A stretch of DNA of 64,000 bases from Dehalococcoidia bacterium (GTDB lineage: Bacteria > Chloroflexota > Dehalococcoidia > Lucifugimonadales > UBA3495): contig JAJDTP010000009.1 of assembly GCA_022827095.1 (NCBI GenBank), positions 62,001 to 126,000 on the forward strand, in the 5' to 3' direction. Shown one piece after another: positions 45,954-55,419 of this stretch. The notes beneath the pieces were generated by a model that ran no database searches, had not been told where the DNA came from, and was given only the letters and a program-made list of their open reading frames with translations. How positions within the stretch are numbered: the first letter of the stretch is position 1; each line of letters begins with the position of its first letter. The position numbers and the translations under genes are program-made.

Positions 45954-48900
45954 CCACCGTGCCCGGCGCCGCCACCGGCAGCCGTCTCACCGACTTCGTT
46001 CCGGTCGATGACGACGCCAGGAAAACCATCCGAGACGACCTGGGCGCGACGCTGTTCGTCGAGGCCAGCGCCGGCACCGGCAAGACCACCAGCCTTGTCC
46101 AGCGGGTGACCAACCTCGTCGCCACCGGAACCACCACCCTGGACCGCATCGCCGCCATCACCTTCACCGAAGCCGCCGCCGCCGAGCTGAGAGATCGCAT
46201 CCGTTCCGAGCTGGAAAAGGCGTCCGGCGACGACCAGCGCGACCCGGTGGAGCGCGACCGCTGCTACCAGGGCATCGCCGACCTGGACCAGGCGGACATC
46301 TGCACCCTCCACGCTTTCGCCGGCGGCCTGTTGCGCGAGCGTCCCCTGGAGGCCGGACTGCCGCCGTCCTTCGAGACCAGCGACGAGATCCTCGCCGGCA
46401 TCAAATTCGAGGAGCAGTGGCGCGATTGGCTCGACCGCCATCTCGATGGCGAAACCGGTCTCGCGCCCCATCTAGCGTTGGCTCTCACCCTGGGCTTGAC
46501 CATGAACCACCTGAGAACCATCGCCCGGGCGTTCCACCAGAACTACAGCGACCTGTCGGACGTCGATTTCGGCGCTTCGGAAAGTCCGCATCCGTCCGTG
46601 ATGGAGCCACTCTTTGAGGCGGCGCCCGAGCTGGAAAGGCTGTGCCGCTACTCGAAGAACGGCCCGGGCGACCCGCTGTACGACCACGTCCAGAACCGGC
46701 TGGCCCTGCTCCGCCACCAACCGGCAACCGTCACCGGCCCGGCCGACGATTATCGCCTCCTGCTGGGCCTGCTGCCCCTGCGCCAGAGCCGAGGCCGCCA
46801 GGGAGACTGGAACACCGACCCGGACACCGGCCGGAACGCCTGCGCCGCCCTCAAGGACATCCTCAGCGATCTGGATCAGCAGGCCAACGATCAAATCCAA
46901 AACGCCCGCCGCACGGCGCTGATGCCCATTCTCGAGGACCTGCGGCAACTGGTGCTGGGATACGCTCGCCAGCGCCGCGCCGAGGGTCGGGCGGAGTTTC
47001 ACGACCTGCTGGTGTGGGCCCGCGAACTGCTGCGGGACGATGCGCCGGCCCGCGACTACTTCCGCAACCGTTACACCCATCTGCTGATCGACGAGGCCCA
47101 GGACACCGACCCGATCCAGGCCGAAATCGCAACGCTGCTGGCCGCCCCGGCCCGCGCCGTAACCGCGGACGAGAACCAGCCGATCCCCTGGGATCAGATC
47201 AGTCCCGAACCGGGCAAGCTGTTCGTGGTCGGAGATCCCAAGCAATCAATCTACCGTTTCCGACGCGCCGATGTCGGGCAGATGCAACGCCTGCAATCGA
47301 GCATGGAACGGTCCGGCGGCCGAACCCTCAAGCTGGTGCAGAACTTCCGCTCCCAGACACCCGTGATTAGTTGGGTCAATCACCTGTTCGAGCAGTGGAT
47401 GCAGGAACCCCAAACCGTCGGCGACGACAACGGGGATTCCCAGGCCGGATACGACACAATGTCCGCCCTCTGGGTCGGTGACACCGGAAACCCCTACTGC
47501 CCCCGGGTGTGGACGCTGGGCGACGAAGCCGTCGACGCTCCCGTCGGAGAAATCCGACAGGAAGAAGCGCGGGAGATCGGCCTCCTGCTCCGGCAGATGG
47601 TCGCCGAGCAGTGGGAAACCCTGGACCAGCCGGCCACCGACAACAACGGATGCGAGACCTACCGCCCGGTGCGCTATTCGGACGTGTGCATCCTCATGCC
47701 CCGCCGCACCGGTCTGGCGGCGCTGGAGCGCGGGCTGGAAAACGCTGACATCCCCTACCGCCTGGAAAGCGCGTCCCTGGTGTTCGAAACCCAGGAGATC
47801 CGCGACCTGTTGAACTGCCTGAAAGCCATCGATGACCCCGCTGACCAGGTGGCCACGGTGGCCGCGCTCCGCTCTCCCGCCTTCGGATGCAGCGATGCCG
47901 ACCTGCTGCGCCACCGCGCCCGGGGCGGCAGTTTCGACTACCTGAGCAACGCTTCACCGGACCGTGGCGACGAAGTGGCACTGAACGCATTCAACGTGTT
48001 GCGGTCGTTCCACCGCGCCCGCCTGGACGAAGCCACCGCGGCGTTGATCGACCGGTTCGTCCGCGAGCGCGAGCTGATGGAATCGGCCGTTGGACACCCC
48101 AGGATGCGGGAGCAGTGGCGCCGTTATCGGTTCCTGGTGGAACGGGCGGGACAATTCAGCCGGGCCGGCGGCGGCACGCTGCGCGCCTTCCTCCAGTGGG
48201 TGGACGATCAGATCAGCGAAGGCGCCCGCGTCACCGAGTCCCCCGTCCCGGAATCGGACGAAGACGCCGTGCGGGTGATGACCATCCACGGCGCCAAGGG
48301 CCTGGAGTTCCCCGTGGTGATCCTCACCGGCATCAACTCGGCGCCGGCCCGGGGCGGCAATCCCGTCATCGTGGACCGGGGCAGCGGCCGGGTGGAGATT
48401 GGCGTTGGTTCTGCGGGCGCGCGGTTCGCCACGCCCGGTTTCGAGGAACTGGCTGAAATCGACAACCGCATGTCCGCCGCAGAGCACATCCGCCTGATGT
48501 ACGTGGCGACCACTAGGGCCCGGGACCACCTGGTGCTGAGCATGCGCCGGCCGGCCAAGGGCCAAAAAACAACCGCCGCCGTGATCGCGGAATACCTGGA
48601 GAACCGCGATGATCTCTGGGAAGACGTGGAACTCAACGAATTGGTCGCGCTGGCTGAAACCCAACCCGCCGGCGAGCATGAACCCCGCGTGATCGACGAA
48701 TCCCTGCATTCAACGGAGCATCTGGACCAGTGGGTGGCAGACCGGAAACGCGCCATCGCCGAACTCAGTCGCCCCCAGTTCGTAGCCGCCACCGGACTCT
48801 CACGGGCATACCGGGATGAAGAGGCAGAGCAGGACAGCCCCGAACCCTGGCGTCGCGGCCGGGCGGGCACATCGGTGGGACGGGCAGTTCACGCGGTGTT

Positions 48901-49390
48901 GCAATCCATCGACCTTGCAAGCGGCGCAGACGTCGACCACCGGGCCCGGGCGCAGGCCGTGGCCGAGGGTGTCCCGGACCGCGAGGAGGAGATCGCCCGG
49001 CTGGCGAAAGTCGCCGTGCAGAGCGACGTCGTCCGGCGAGCCGTGGCGTCGCAACGAATCTGGCGCGAGGTTCCCGTGGCGGCGTCCGTCGGTGACGGTT
49101 CGCTGCACGGGTTCATCGACCTGCTGTTCGAAGAGGAAAACGGTCTGGTGGTGGTGGACTACAAGACCGACGCCGTTACCGAGGCGCAGTTGCCGGAGGT
49201 TGTAGACCGATATCGTCTCCAGGGAGGGGCCTACGCCCACGCCATCGCCCAGATCACCGGCAAGCCGGTCCAGGAGGTGGTATTCCTCTACCTGCAGCCA
49301 AAACGTGAAGAACGGTTCACCGACCTGGCCAACGCGATGAAAGAAGCGCAGGCAGCCGCTCAGTCGATACTGTCAGCAGACTTCGTTTGA
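45950..49390 (+). CDS. AddA-like UvrD-family helicase-nuclease
   Basis: A 1146-residue superfamily 1 helicase. Walker A ASAGTGKT near 39-46, motif Ia AITFTEAAAAELRDRI near 67-82, motif II LLIDEAQDTDPIQ near 380-392, motif III VVGDPKQSIYRFR, motif V VMTIHGAKGLEFPVVILTGI near 777-796, motif VI YVATTRARDHLV near 848-859, and a C-terminal PD-(D/E)XK nuclease with VVVDYKTD near 1066-1073. Together with the AddB-like protein it forms the recombination helicase-nuclease for double-strand-break ends. The four-base overlap with the preceding gene indicates translational coupling. Symbols addA/addB are used by analogy only. Confidence 0.88.
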   Translation: MTTVPGAATGSRLTDFVPVDDDARKTIRDDLGATLFVEASAGTGKTTSLVQRVTNLVATGTTTLDRIAAITFTEAAAAELRDRIRSELEKASGDDQRDPVERDRCYQGIADLDQADICTLHAFAGGLLRERPLEAGLPPSFETSDEILAGIKFEEQWRDWLDRHLDGETGLAPHLALALTLGLTMNHLRTIARAFHQNYSDLSDVDFGASESPHPSVMEPLFEAAPELERLCRYSKNGPGDPLYDHVQNRLALLRHQPATVTGPADDYRLLLGLLPLRQSRGRQGDWNTDPDTGRNACAALKDILSDLDQQANDQIQNARRTALMPILEDLRQLVLGYARQRRAEGRAEFHDLLVWARELLRDDAPARDYFRNRYTHLLIDEAQDTDPIQAEIATLLAAPARAVTADENQPIPWDQISPEPGKLFVVGDPKQSIYRFRRADVGQMQRLQSSMERSGGRTLKLVQNFRSQTPVISWVNHLFEQWMQEPQTVGDDNGDSQAGYDTMSALWVGDTGNPYCPRVWTLGDEAVDAPVGEIRQEEAREIGLLLRQMVAEQWETLDQPATDNNGCETYRPVRYSDVCILMPRRTGLAALERGLENADIPYRLESASLVFETQEIRDLLNCLKAIDDPADQVATVAALRSPAFGCSDADLLRHRARGGSFDYLSNASPDRGDEVALNAFNVLRSFHRARLDEATAALIDRFVRERELMESAVGHPRMREQWRRYRFLVERAGQFSRAGGGTLRAFLQWVDDQISEGARVTESPVPESDEDAVRVMTIHGAKGLEFPVVILTGINSAPARGGNPVIVDRGSGRVEIGVGSAGARFATPGFEELAEIDNRMSAAEHIRLMYVATTRARDHLVLSMRRPAKGQKTTAAVIAEYLENRDDLWEDVELNELVALAETQPAGEHEPRVIDESLHSTEHLDQWVADRKRAIAELSRPQFVAATGLSRAYRDEEAEQDSPEPWRRGRAGTSVGRAVHAVLQSIDLASGADVDHRARAQAVAEGVPDREEEIARLAKVAVQSDVVRRAVASQRIWREVPVAASVGDGSLHGFIDLLFEEENGLVVVDYKTDAVTEAQLPEVVDRYRLQGGAYAHAIAQITGKPVQEVVFLYLQPKREERFTDLANAMKEAQAAAQSILSADFV

Positions 49391-49433
49391 CCAGAGTTCG
49401 CCGGCTCACAGCCTCCGGTAGGAGGCGCCAGAC

Positions 49434-50669
49434 TCAGTCAAAGGCGCCGGCGATGGCGCACTCGTCCACCTCATCGTCGGACATCCCAAGCAGTTCGCGC
49501 AACACATAGGTCATGTCAGCTGCGAAGGCCGGCGCGCCCCGGGTTACGCTTCCCGGGGTGCGGGACATCTTGTAGGGCGCGCTCTCGATGATCCGAACCT
49601 CGCCCTGGTGGTCGGGGACCCGTCGGAAGAACCCACGCTCCTTCAGCTGTGGGTCGCGGGACAAATCTTCGCCGCTCTGCACGATGCCGGCCGCGATGCC
49701 CGCCGCCTGCAGCAAGGTCATCGCCTCCTCCGCCGTGCGTTCCACGGTCCAGGACTCCACGCAGGCGTCGAGGGCATCGGCGTTCCGCTCACGCAGGTCG
49801 CCGCTGCTGAATTGTGGGGCGGCAGCCCAATTTGGGTTCCCCAGAACTTGCACGAAAGCGTGCCATTCCTCGTCTGTAAAAACGGAGATGGCCACCCATC
49901 GGTCATCGCCCTGGCACCGGTACGCGCCGTGTGGAGCGCCGCCACCATGCGGCAGGCGGTTGCCCGTACGTGTCGAAACCGCCGCAGGTCCGTTGACGCT
50001 CATGTCCAGGGCCAGGGTATCCAGCAGCGACGTCAGCGACTCGAACTGCGAGACGTCCAGCCACTGCCCACGTCCCGTTCGCGACCGGTGGATCAGTGCC
50101 AGGAGCACTGCCTGCGCGCCGGCCATGCCGCCCACGGCGTCGCTGTACGCGCTGGCTGGCCCGCTGGGGTCGGTGTCGGGAAACCCCGTTAGCTCGGTGA
50201 ACCCCGACCACGCCTGCAGCGTCTGGCCGTAGCTGACCCGATCCTTCCACGGCCCGGTGCGGCCCAAACCGGACATGCTGAGCATGATCACGCTGGGGTT
50301 GATCGCCCTTATCGATTGGTAGTCCAGTCCCCACGAGGGCATCACCCGCCCGCTGAAGTTCTCCGCCACCACGTCGGACACCGCGGCCAGCCTTTTGGCT
50401 ATGTCGATGCCCTGGGTCGTCTTCATGTTCAGCGATATGGACAGCTTGCCGGCGTTCCAGTTGTGCCGCTGCCCCAGCCCTCGGGCCGTGGCCGACGCCG
50501 GCCCGCCCACCACCGACAGGGCGTTGTTGGACTCGACCTTGATGACCTCCGCGCCCTGGTCGGACAGGATCCGCGTGGCGGAAGGCCCGGCGTGTATCCA
50601 GGTGAAGTCCAGCACCCGTATGCCCTGGAGGGCGAGACCGGTCTGTTGGTGTTGGTTGCTGTGGTTCAT
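49434..50669 (-). CDS. CaiB/BaiF family CoA-transferase
   Basis: A 411-residue type III CoA-transferase. It opens GIRVLDFTWIHAGPSATRIL and DQGAEVIKVESNNALSVVGG, has LNMKTTQGIDIAKRLAAVSD, the conserved SYGQTLQAWSGFTELTG and YSDAVGGMAGAQAVLLALIH, where the Asp in SDAVGGM is the expected catalytic residue, and GRGQWLDVSQFESL. Start ATG 50669 follows GCGGGGC; ATG 50681 is also possible. A family A repeat separates it from the second CaiB gene, which has the same orientation. CoA donor and acceptor are unknown. Confidence 0.9.
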   Translation of the reverse strand: MNHSNQHQQTGLALQGIRVLDFTWIHAGPSATRILSDQGAEVIKVESNNALSVVGGPASATARGLGQRHNWNAGKLSISLNMKTTQGIDIAKRLAAVSDVVAENFSGRVMPSWGLDYQSIRAINPSVIMLSMSGLGRTGPWKDRVSYGQTLQAWSGFTELTGFPDTDPSGPASAYSDAVGGMAGAQAVLLALIHRSRTGRGQWLDVSQFESLTSLLDTLALDMSVNGPAAVSTRTGNRLPHGGGAPHGAYRCQGDDRWVAISVFTDEEWHAFVQVLGNPNWAAAPQFSSGDLRERNADALDACVESWTVERTAEEAMTLLQAAGIAAGIVQSGEDLSRDPQLKERGFFRRVPDHQGEVRIIESAPYKMSRTPGSVTRGAPAFAADMTYVLRELLGMSDDEVDECAIAGAFD

Positions 50670-50691
50670 TGCCCCGCGCATTCTTCAGAAG

Positions 50692-50774
50692 CAGGATTTA
50701 CCGGATTTCAAGATTTTCAGGATTACGTCCGCAAATCCCGTCAATCCGGTAATCTTGAAAATCCTGCTTCTGAC
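50692..50774. repeat. family A element between two CaiB/BaiF genes
   Basis: TTCAGAAGCAGGATTTACCG on the left and AAATCCTGCTTCTGAC on the right. Short copy without recognisable outer arms. Confidence 0.8.
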
Positions 50775-50783
50775 GAAATTCCC

Positions 50784-51986
50784 CTATTTAAGACCCAATA
50801 TCCCGCCCAGGATTTCATCGTTGTGCTCCCCGGGCGCCGGAGCCGTTCGGCGCACCGGGTGCTCGAAATCGGTCAGCTGGTACGGATCGCCCGGATACAC
50901 CATCGACGGGCCGCCATCAGACGATTCTGCGACGATCAAGTACCCCCGGCCCCATAGCTGCTCGTTCTCCAGGATTTCATCGGCCGTCGCCGCCGGACCC
51001 CACGGGTGGTGGTTGGACTGGCCGAACTCCGTTATCTCGGCCCGCGTGTGCGTCATGGCCCACCGCTCCACCAGGGCTTCGATGTGAGCCGAGTGCTCGC
51101 CCCGCAGGACGAAGTGGTCGTTGTATTGTTCGTCCATCAGGTCGCCGGCCATGCCGTCCCGATCCATCCATGCCCGCAGGTCGTCCCACGCCTTGCGAGT
51201 GTTGGTGGTGATGCTGGCGTAGCCGTCCTTGCACTTCCAGGTGGCGACGAACTGGCCGCCATGGCGGAACCCGCAGCGCACCGCCGACTCCCCGGTGTAG
51301 TTGTAGGTGGTGTTGACGTGTTCGGTGGTGGCGGCCACCGCCTCCTGCATGGACACGTCGATGTATTGTCCCTGACCGGTGGCCATGCGATGGTAGAGAG
51401 CCAGCAAGACGGCAATGTAGGCGCGGTTGGACGCCGTGTTATAGGCCTGCGAGCCCCACAGTTTCGTCGGCGGCGTGTGCGGCCAGCCCGTGACGTACAT
51501 GTATCCGCCCATGGCAAAGCCCACCAGGTCCGACGCCTTGTAGTCGCGATACGGCCCGGTCTGCCCGAATGGGGTGATGGACGCGTAAACGAGCCCCGGA
51601 GCGTCTACGACCAGGCCCCCGTACCCCAGGCCCAGCGAGTCCATGTATCCCGGCGCTCCCGTCTCCAGCAACACGTCGGAGGCCATGGCCAAATCACGCA
51701 ACGCCGCCGCTCCCTCGGCGGTGTCGATATCCAGAGTCACGCTGCGCTTGTTCGTGTTGAAGTGCAGCCAGTACAGGCTGCGGCCGGGTCCTGGTTTGCC
51801 ATCGATGAACGGGCCGATCTTCCGCATGGGATCGCCGCCCGGCGGCTCGATTTTGATCACATCGGCGCCCATGTCGGCCATCAGCTTGCCACAATAGACG
51901 CCCATCGGCCCCGACAGGTCCAGCGCCCTGTAACCGCTCAGCGGCAGCGGGATCTCAGAAGTTGGTTGTTCGGCAGTGATGGTCAT
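50784..51986 (-). CDS. CaiB/BaiF family CoA-transferase with atypical active-site region
   Basis: A 400-residue type III CoA-transferase: GYRALDLSGPMGVYCGKLMA near 19-38, DMGADVIKIEPPGGDPMR, NTNKRSVTLDIDTAEGAAAL, SDLVGFAMGGYMYVTGWP and ATGQGQYIDVSMQEAVAATT. Where most members have D or E in QADxxAG before the helix, this one has SQAYNTASNRAYIAVLLALY, so the catalytic Asp appears replaced, which should be verified by alignment. Starts at 51986 or 51995 are equally plausible. The two CoA-transferases are unlikely to be recent duplicates. Confidence 0.85.
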   Translation of the reverse strand: MTITAEQPTSEIPLPLSGYRALDLSGPMGVYCGKLMADMGADVIKIEPPGGDPMRKIGPFIDGKPGPGRSLYWLHFNTNKRSVTLDIDTAEGAAALRDLAMASDVLLETGAPGYMDSLGLGYGGLVVDAPGLVYASITPFGQTGPYRDYKASDLVGFAMGGYMYVTGWPHTPPTKLWGSQAYNTASNRAYIAVLLALYHRMATGQGQYIDVSMQEAVAATTEHVNTTYNYTGESAVRCGFRHGGQFVATWKCKDGYASITTNTRKAWDDLRAWMDRDGMAGDLMDEQYNDHFVLRGEHSAHIEALVERWAMTHTRAEITEFGQSNHHPWGPAATADEILENEQLWGRGYLIVAESSDGGPSMVYPGDPYQLTDFEHPVRRTAPAPGEHNDEILGGILGLK

Positions 51987-52022
51987 GGCGGGCATTGTAG
52001 CATCGGGCCGGGAGTGGCCGGC

Positions 52023-52031
52023 TGGTATAAT
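52023..52031 (+). promoter_or_regulatory. extended -10 promoter element before the Uma2 gene
   Basis: TGGTATAAT, a TGn-TATAAT extended -10, about 35 bases before ATG 52066. No good -35 is visible. Confidence 0.5.
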
Positions 52032-52065
52032 GCGGCACACAGCCCGCCGCTCCGCCAGGTACGCC

Positions 52066-52806
52066 ATGACTTCCCATACCAGGAAACCCGCCACCCCTGC
52101 CTCCCTATCTGCGGGCCGCTTCCGTCTGCCCGACATTCCCGAACGCGAGCCCGACGAAGTGACCCAGTTCGACCAGCTGTTCAAGACCGGACTTTCCTAT
52201 GCCCTGGCGGTTCACCTGGGCAACCCCGATACCACCCTGGTAGAGGCCGACCGCTGGATCATCGCCGAGCCGGGCACGTTCCGGGAGCTGGCGCGCTATC
52301 CCGACCTGATGGTTTCCTTCGGCGCCGACCCGGCGATTTACAAGGCCAACAACGGCTACATCGTCTCCGAACAGGGCAAGCCACCGGACTTCGTGCTGGA
52401 AGTGGCCTCGGTAAGCACCGCGAACATCGACACTGGCGCGAAGCGTGAAGACTACGCGCGACTGGGGATTCTGGAGTACTGGCGGTTCGACGAAACGGGC
52501 CAGCATCACGGGGCGCGCCTGGCCGGAGAACGGCTGGAGAACGGCGTGTACGTGCCGATGCCGATTGACGAGTTGGCGGAGGACGTATTGCAGGGGTACA
52601 GCCCAGCCCTGAACCTGCACCTGCGGTGGGAGCGCGGCGATCTGGGTTGGTACGACCCGGCCACCGGACGGCACATCACAACCTTCGACATGGAGCGCGC
52701 CCGTGCCGATAACGCCGAGGCTCGTGCTGATAACGAGCGCGCTGCCCGCCTGCGGGCCGAAGAGCGGATCCGCCAACTGGAAGCGCGGCTCGCCCAGGAA
52801 CGCTAA
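52066..52806 (+). CDS. Uma2-family (PD-(D/E)XK fold) putative nuclease
   Basis: A 246-residue Uma2-type protein: DTTLVEADRWIIAEP, RYPDLMVSFGADPAIYKANN, PPDFVLEVASVSTANIDTGA with the ExA/K site pattern near 115-134, KREDYARLGILEYWRFD and a C-terminal coiled, Arg/Glu-rich tail (RADNAEARADNERAARLRAE). These families are abundant in cyanobacteria and Chloroflexota and have the restriction-endonuclease fold; their function is largely unknown. Start ATG 52066 fits the promoter 35 bases upstream. Confidence 0.8.
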   Translation: MTSHTRKPATPASLSAGRFRLPDIPEREPDEVTQFDQLFKTGLSYALAVHLGNPDTTLVEADRWIIAEPGTFRELARYPDLMVSFGADPAIYKANNGYIVSEQGKPPDFVLEVASVSTANIDTGAKREDYARLGILEYWRFDETGQHHGARLAGERLENGVYVPMPIDELAEDVLQGYSPALNLHLRWERGDLGWYDPATGRHITTFDMERARADNAEARADNERAARLRAEERIRQLEARLAQER

Positions 52807-52853
52807 TGCCGCAACCCGATCCCACCCTTGTCCCAACCCAGCAAGGAGCCAAC

Positions 52854-54224
52854 ATGACCACAACTATTTACGACGCCGAGCGCCACGATATTTCCATCGC
52901 CCTGGGCGGCGACGCCATGATCACCCGGCGGATGCAGGCTTTCCAGGAACCCCGCTTCCTCAAGCTGGTGGACATCCTCCGGGATGCCGACGTATCGCTG
53001 GTCAACCTGGAGATGCTGTTCCACGACTACGAGAGCAGCTGGCAGTGGAGCAGCGCCACCTACACCCGCTCCGACCCGAAGAACCTTGACGAGCTCAAGT
53101 GGATGGGGATCAACGCGGTGACCACCGCCAACAACCACTCCTTCGACTTCTCCGAGGGCGGTTTTCTGACCACACTGGAACACTGCAAGGATGTCGATTT
53201 GCCCCACGCCGGCGGCGGACGCAACCTGGACGAGGCCCGTTCCCCCGCTTACGTCGACTCCGCCCGGGGCCGCGTGGCCGTGATGAGCGCCACCAGCACC
53301 TTCAGCGAGACCTCTCGCGCCGGCGCCGGCCGACCCGACTTCGCCGGTCGCCCCGGCGTCAACGCCCTGCGCCACGACATCACCCACCACGTGCAGCAGG
53401 ACGTGTTCGATGCCCTGCGCAAGGCCAACCTGGAGCTTGGTTACGAGGAGGAGCACGCCTTCATGCGCCACTTCGGCTTCCGCGGCAACCAGGACACGGC
53501 CGACGACAGCGCCGAGGTCGAGTTCCTGGAGCACAAGTTCGTCCTCGACGAGACCTTTGCCGTCCGCACCGCCCTGAACGAGGAGGACCGCCTCGGCATC
53601 GGCAACTGGATCCGCGGCGCGCAGAAGCTGTCCGACTGGCAGGTCTACGGCGTCCACTGCCACGAGAGCGGACCCGAGGGCGACTTCCACGGCCATTCCC
53701 GCATTTCTCCGCCCCATTTCTTGGTGGACTTCGCCCGCTGGACCATCGACCAGGGTTGCGCCGCCTTCGTGGGTCACGGCCCTCACTTCCTGCGCGGCAT
53801 CGAGATCTACAAGAACCGGCCCATCTTCTATAGCCTGGGCAACTTCATCTTTCAGAACGAGAGCGTCCTGTGGCTGCCCCACGAGTCCTACCGGCGTTTC
53901 GGCCTGGACTTCAACAGCACCCCCGGCGACTACCTGGACACCCGCTCCGGCGGCGGCACCCGCGCCTTCGCCGCCGACCCGGTGTTCTGGCAGAGCGTGG
54001 TGGCGGTGTGCAACTACGCCGGCGGCGACCTGAAAGAGGTCATCCTGCATCCCATCGACATGGGCTTTGGCCGACCCATCGCCCAGCGGGGCCGCCCGGT
54101 GCTGGCCGACGAGCCCATCGCCCGCGAGACCCTCACCTGGCTGCAGGAAGTCTCCCGCCCCTTTGGCACCGAGATCTCCATCGAGGAATCCGAAGGCGAT
54201 CTAGTAGGTGTGATCCGCGTCTAA
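52854..54224 (+). CDS. CapA-family (metallophosphatase-fold) protein
   Basis: A 456-residue CapA/PgsA-type protein: ISIALGGDAMITRRM with the first Asp, VSLVNLEMLFHD, INAVTTANNHSFDFSEGGFL near 88-107 (the N-H pair), VYGVHCHESGPEGD near 263-276, and CAAFVGHGPHFLRGIEIYKN near 304-323 with a second His set, IFYSLGNFIF. It is named after poly-gamma-glutamate capsule genes but often has other roles. No signal peptide, so cytosolic. AAGGAG precedes ATG 52854. It ends before a hairpin terminator. Substrate unknown. Confidence 0.85.
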   Translation: MTTTIYDAERHDISIALGGDAMITRRMQAFQEPRFLKLVDILRDADVSLVNLEMLFHDYESSWQWSSATYTRSDPKNLDELKWMGINAVTTANNHSFDFSEGGFLTTLEHCKDVDLPHAGGGRNLDEARSPAYVDSARGRVAVMSATSTFSETSRAGAGRPDFAGRPGVNALRHDITHHVQQDVFDALRKANLELGYEEEHAFMRHFGFRGNQDTADDSAEVEFLEHKFVLDETFAVRTALNEEDRLGIGNWIRGAQKLSDWQVYGVHCHESGPEGDFHGHSRISPPHFLVDFARWTIDQGCAAFVGHGPHFLRGIEIYKNRPIFYSLGNFIFQNESVLWLPHESYRRFGLDFNSTPGDYLDTRSGGGTRAFAADPVFWQSVVAVCNYAGGDLKEVILHPIDMGFGRPIAQRGRPVLADEPIARETLTWLQEVSRPFGTEISIEESEGDLVGVIRV

Positions 54225-54249
54225 AAAGCCGGAACGCTCAATGCTTTTC

Positions 54250-54285
54250 GCGCCCGGGAAACAATTCCCGGGCGCTCCGCTTTAT
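54250..54285. terminator. bidirectional hairpin between convergent genes
   Basis: CGCCCGGGAA (54251-54260), ACAA loop, TTCCCGGGCG (54265-54274), extended by one G-C pair. Followed by CTCCGCTTTATT, a weak T-rich tail. Sits between the CapA-like gene and the VOC gene on the other strand. Confidence 0.6.
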
Positions 54286-54302
54286 TCAGCGGGACTTGGA
54301 GC

Positions 54303-54752
54303 CTAGTGCGGCGTATTGAACTGCACCAGGATGCCGTCCGGGTCAAACACGTAGATGCTGCGGATGTCCCCGTCGGCGTCGGTGAACGACTCGATGGGGC
54401 CGGCCAGTTCGACGCCCTTGCCGATCAGTTCATGGGTCAGGCCCTTCACGTCGGCGACGCCAAAGGAGATGTGGCTGATGCCCACCATGTCCAGCTTGAT
54501 GGGCTCGCCGTCGGGATCCTCACCGGGATGGCTGGTAAGGGTCAGCGTGGGCGTCGCCCCGTCGCCATAGGTCAGGCTGACCCAGCGGCGCGCCTGCCGT
54601 GGTTTCAGATAGTTGTGCGTCCGCCCGTGCTCGGTGGGGTCGGTCATGCGATCGCCCAGGACCTTCATCCCCAATGCGTCCCGGTAGAATTCCAGGGACT
54701 TGTCCATATCGCTGACGCAGATTCCAATGTGGGTCACGCAGGTTGCTTCCAT
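54303..54752 (-). CDS. VOC (glyoxalase-fold) family protein
   Basis: A 149-residue vicinal-oxygen-chelate protein: CVTHIGICVSDMDKSLEFYR near 5-24, KVLGDRM, VGISHISFGVADVKGLTHEL near 89-108 and SIYVFDPDGILVQFNTP at the end. The metal ligands expected are His9 and the Glu/Gln equivalents (ILVQFN instead of ILIELV), so one ligand may be Gln. Start ATG 54752 with AAGGGAG upstream. It is followed by a half family C repeat and a second VOC gene, same strand. Substrate unknown. Confidence 0.85.
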   Translation of the reverse strand: MEATCVTHIGICVSDMDKSLEFYRDALGMKVLGDRMTDPTEHGRTHNYLKPRQARRWVSLTYGDGATPTLTLTSHPGEDPDGEPIKLDMVGISHISFGVADVKGLTHELIGKGVELAGPIESFTDADGDIRSIYVFDPDGILVQFNTPH

Positions 54753-54777
54753 AACGTTTGTCTCCCTTGGCAAATCA

Positions 54778-54816
54778 CACCGTCATTCCTGCGCAAGCAG
54801 GAGTCCATACGCCCTA
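54778..54816. repeat. half family C element at the end of the second VOC gene
   Basis: CCGTCATTCCTGCGCAAGCA then GGAGTCCATACGCCCTAA; only one arm is present. The end ACGCCCTA matches the right end of the 14275 element and supplies the TAG stop (minus strand) of the VOC gene at 54814. Confidence 0.65.
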
Positions 54817-55224
54817 ATCCATAGGCAGCTTGTGCAGCCATCCCGGCTCCGATATGTCCAGAACCTGCCCGTTGGGACCCGCCCACTTCTCCTCCGCCCG
54901 TGGGGCGCGGGGCTGGCCGTCGGTGGCAACATCGCGCCGTACGATCTCTTCGCCGTTGATCCCCCTCAGCTTGGCCCCGGTCTCCTCCAGGTCGTCCACC
55001 TGGAATCCGATGTGGTGGATCCCATCGTAGTTCTCGCCGTTGGGGCCGACATCGGCGTCCTCGTTGGTCTTCCACTTGAGGATGGTCAGGTTGATGTCGC
55101 CATCGGAAAGCTGGATCTGCCGGGCGTTGCGGGCGACTTCGAACAGGTCGAACCCTTCCTTGTAGAACGTCGCCACCTCGTCCGGGTTCTCGCAGGTGAT
55201 GGCAATGTGCTTGATCTTGGCCAC
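54814..55224 (-). CDS. VOC (glyoxalase-fold) family protein
   Basis: A 136-residue single-module VOC protein: IKHIAITCENPDEVATFYKE near 4-23, GDINLTILKWKTN, GIHHIGFQVDDLEETGAKLR near 68-87 and VLDISEPGWLHKLPMD at the end. The last strand lacks the usual DPDGxxxE ligand and reads GPNGQVLDIS. GTG start at 55224 with GGAGG upstream. The Uma2 gene and the divergent MmgE gene are on the other strand. Confidence 0.8.
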   Translation of the reverse strand: MAKIKHIAITCENPDEVATFYKEGFDLFEVARNARQIQLSDGDINLTILKWKTNEDADVGPNGENYDGIHHIGFQVDDLEETGAKLRGINGEEIVRRDVATDGQPRAPRAEEKWAGPNGQVLDISEPGWLHKLPMD

Positions 55225-55282
55225 GGGGACACCTCCAAAACTGGTATCGGCGCATTATAGCCCGCAACCCGGTATTACAAAA

Positions 55283-55392
55283 TCATCAGAATCAGGATTT
55301 TCGGGATATGGGGATTTACCGGATTGAAACCATTTGCGGCAAGACGTTCCCAATCCTGATAATCTTCAAATCCGGCAAATCCTGATTCCAAC
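55283..55392. repeat. family A element
   Basis: ATCAGAATCAGGATTTTCGG left, AAATCCTGATTCCAACG right; the right end is degenerate (CCAACG instead of CTGACG). The left outer arm AACCCGGTATTA is present. Confidence 0.75.
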
Positions 55393-55419
55393 GATTTTCA
55401 CCAGCGAGGTAATTTACCC

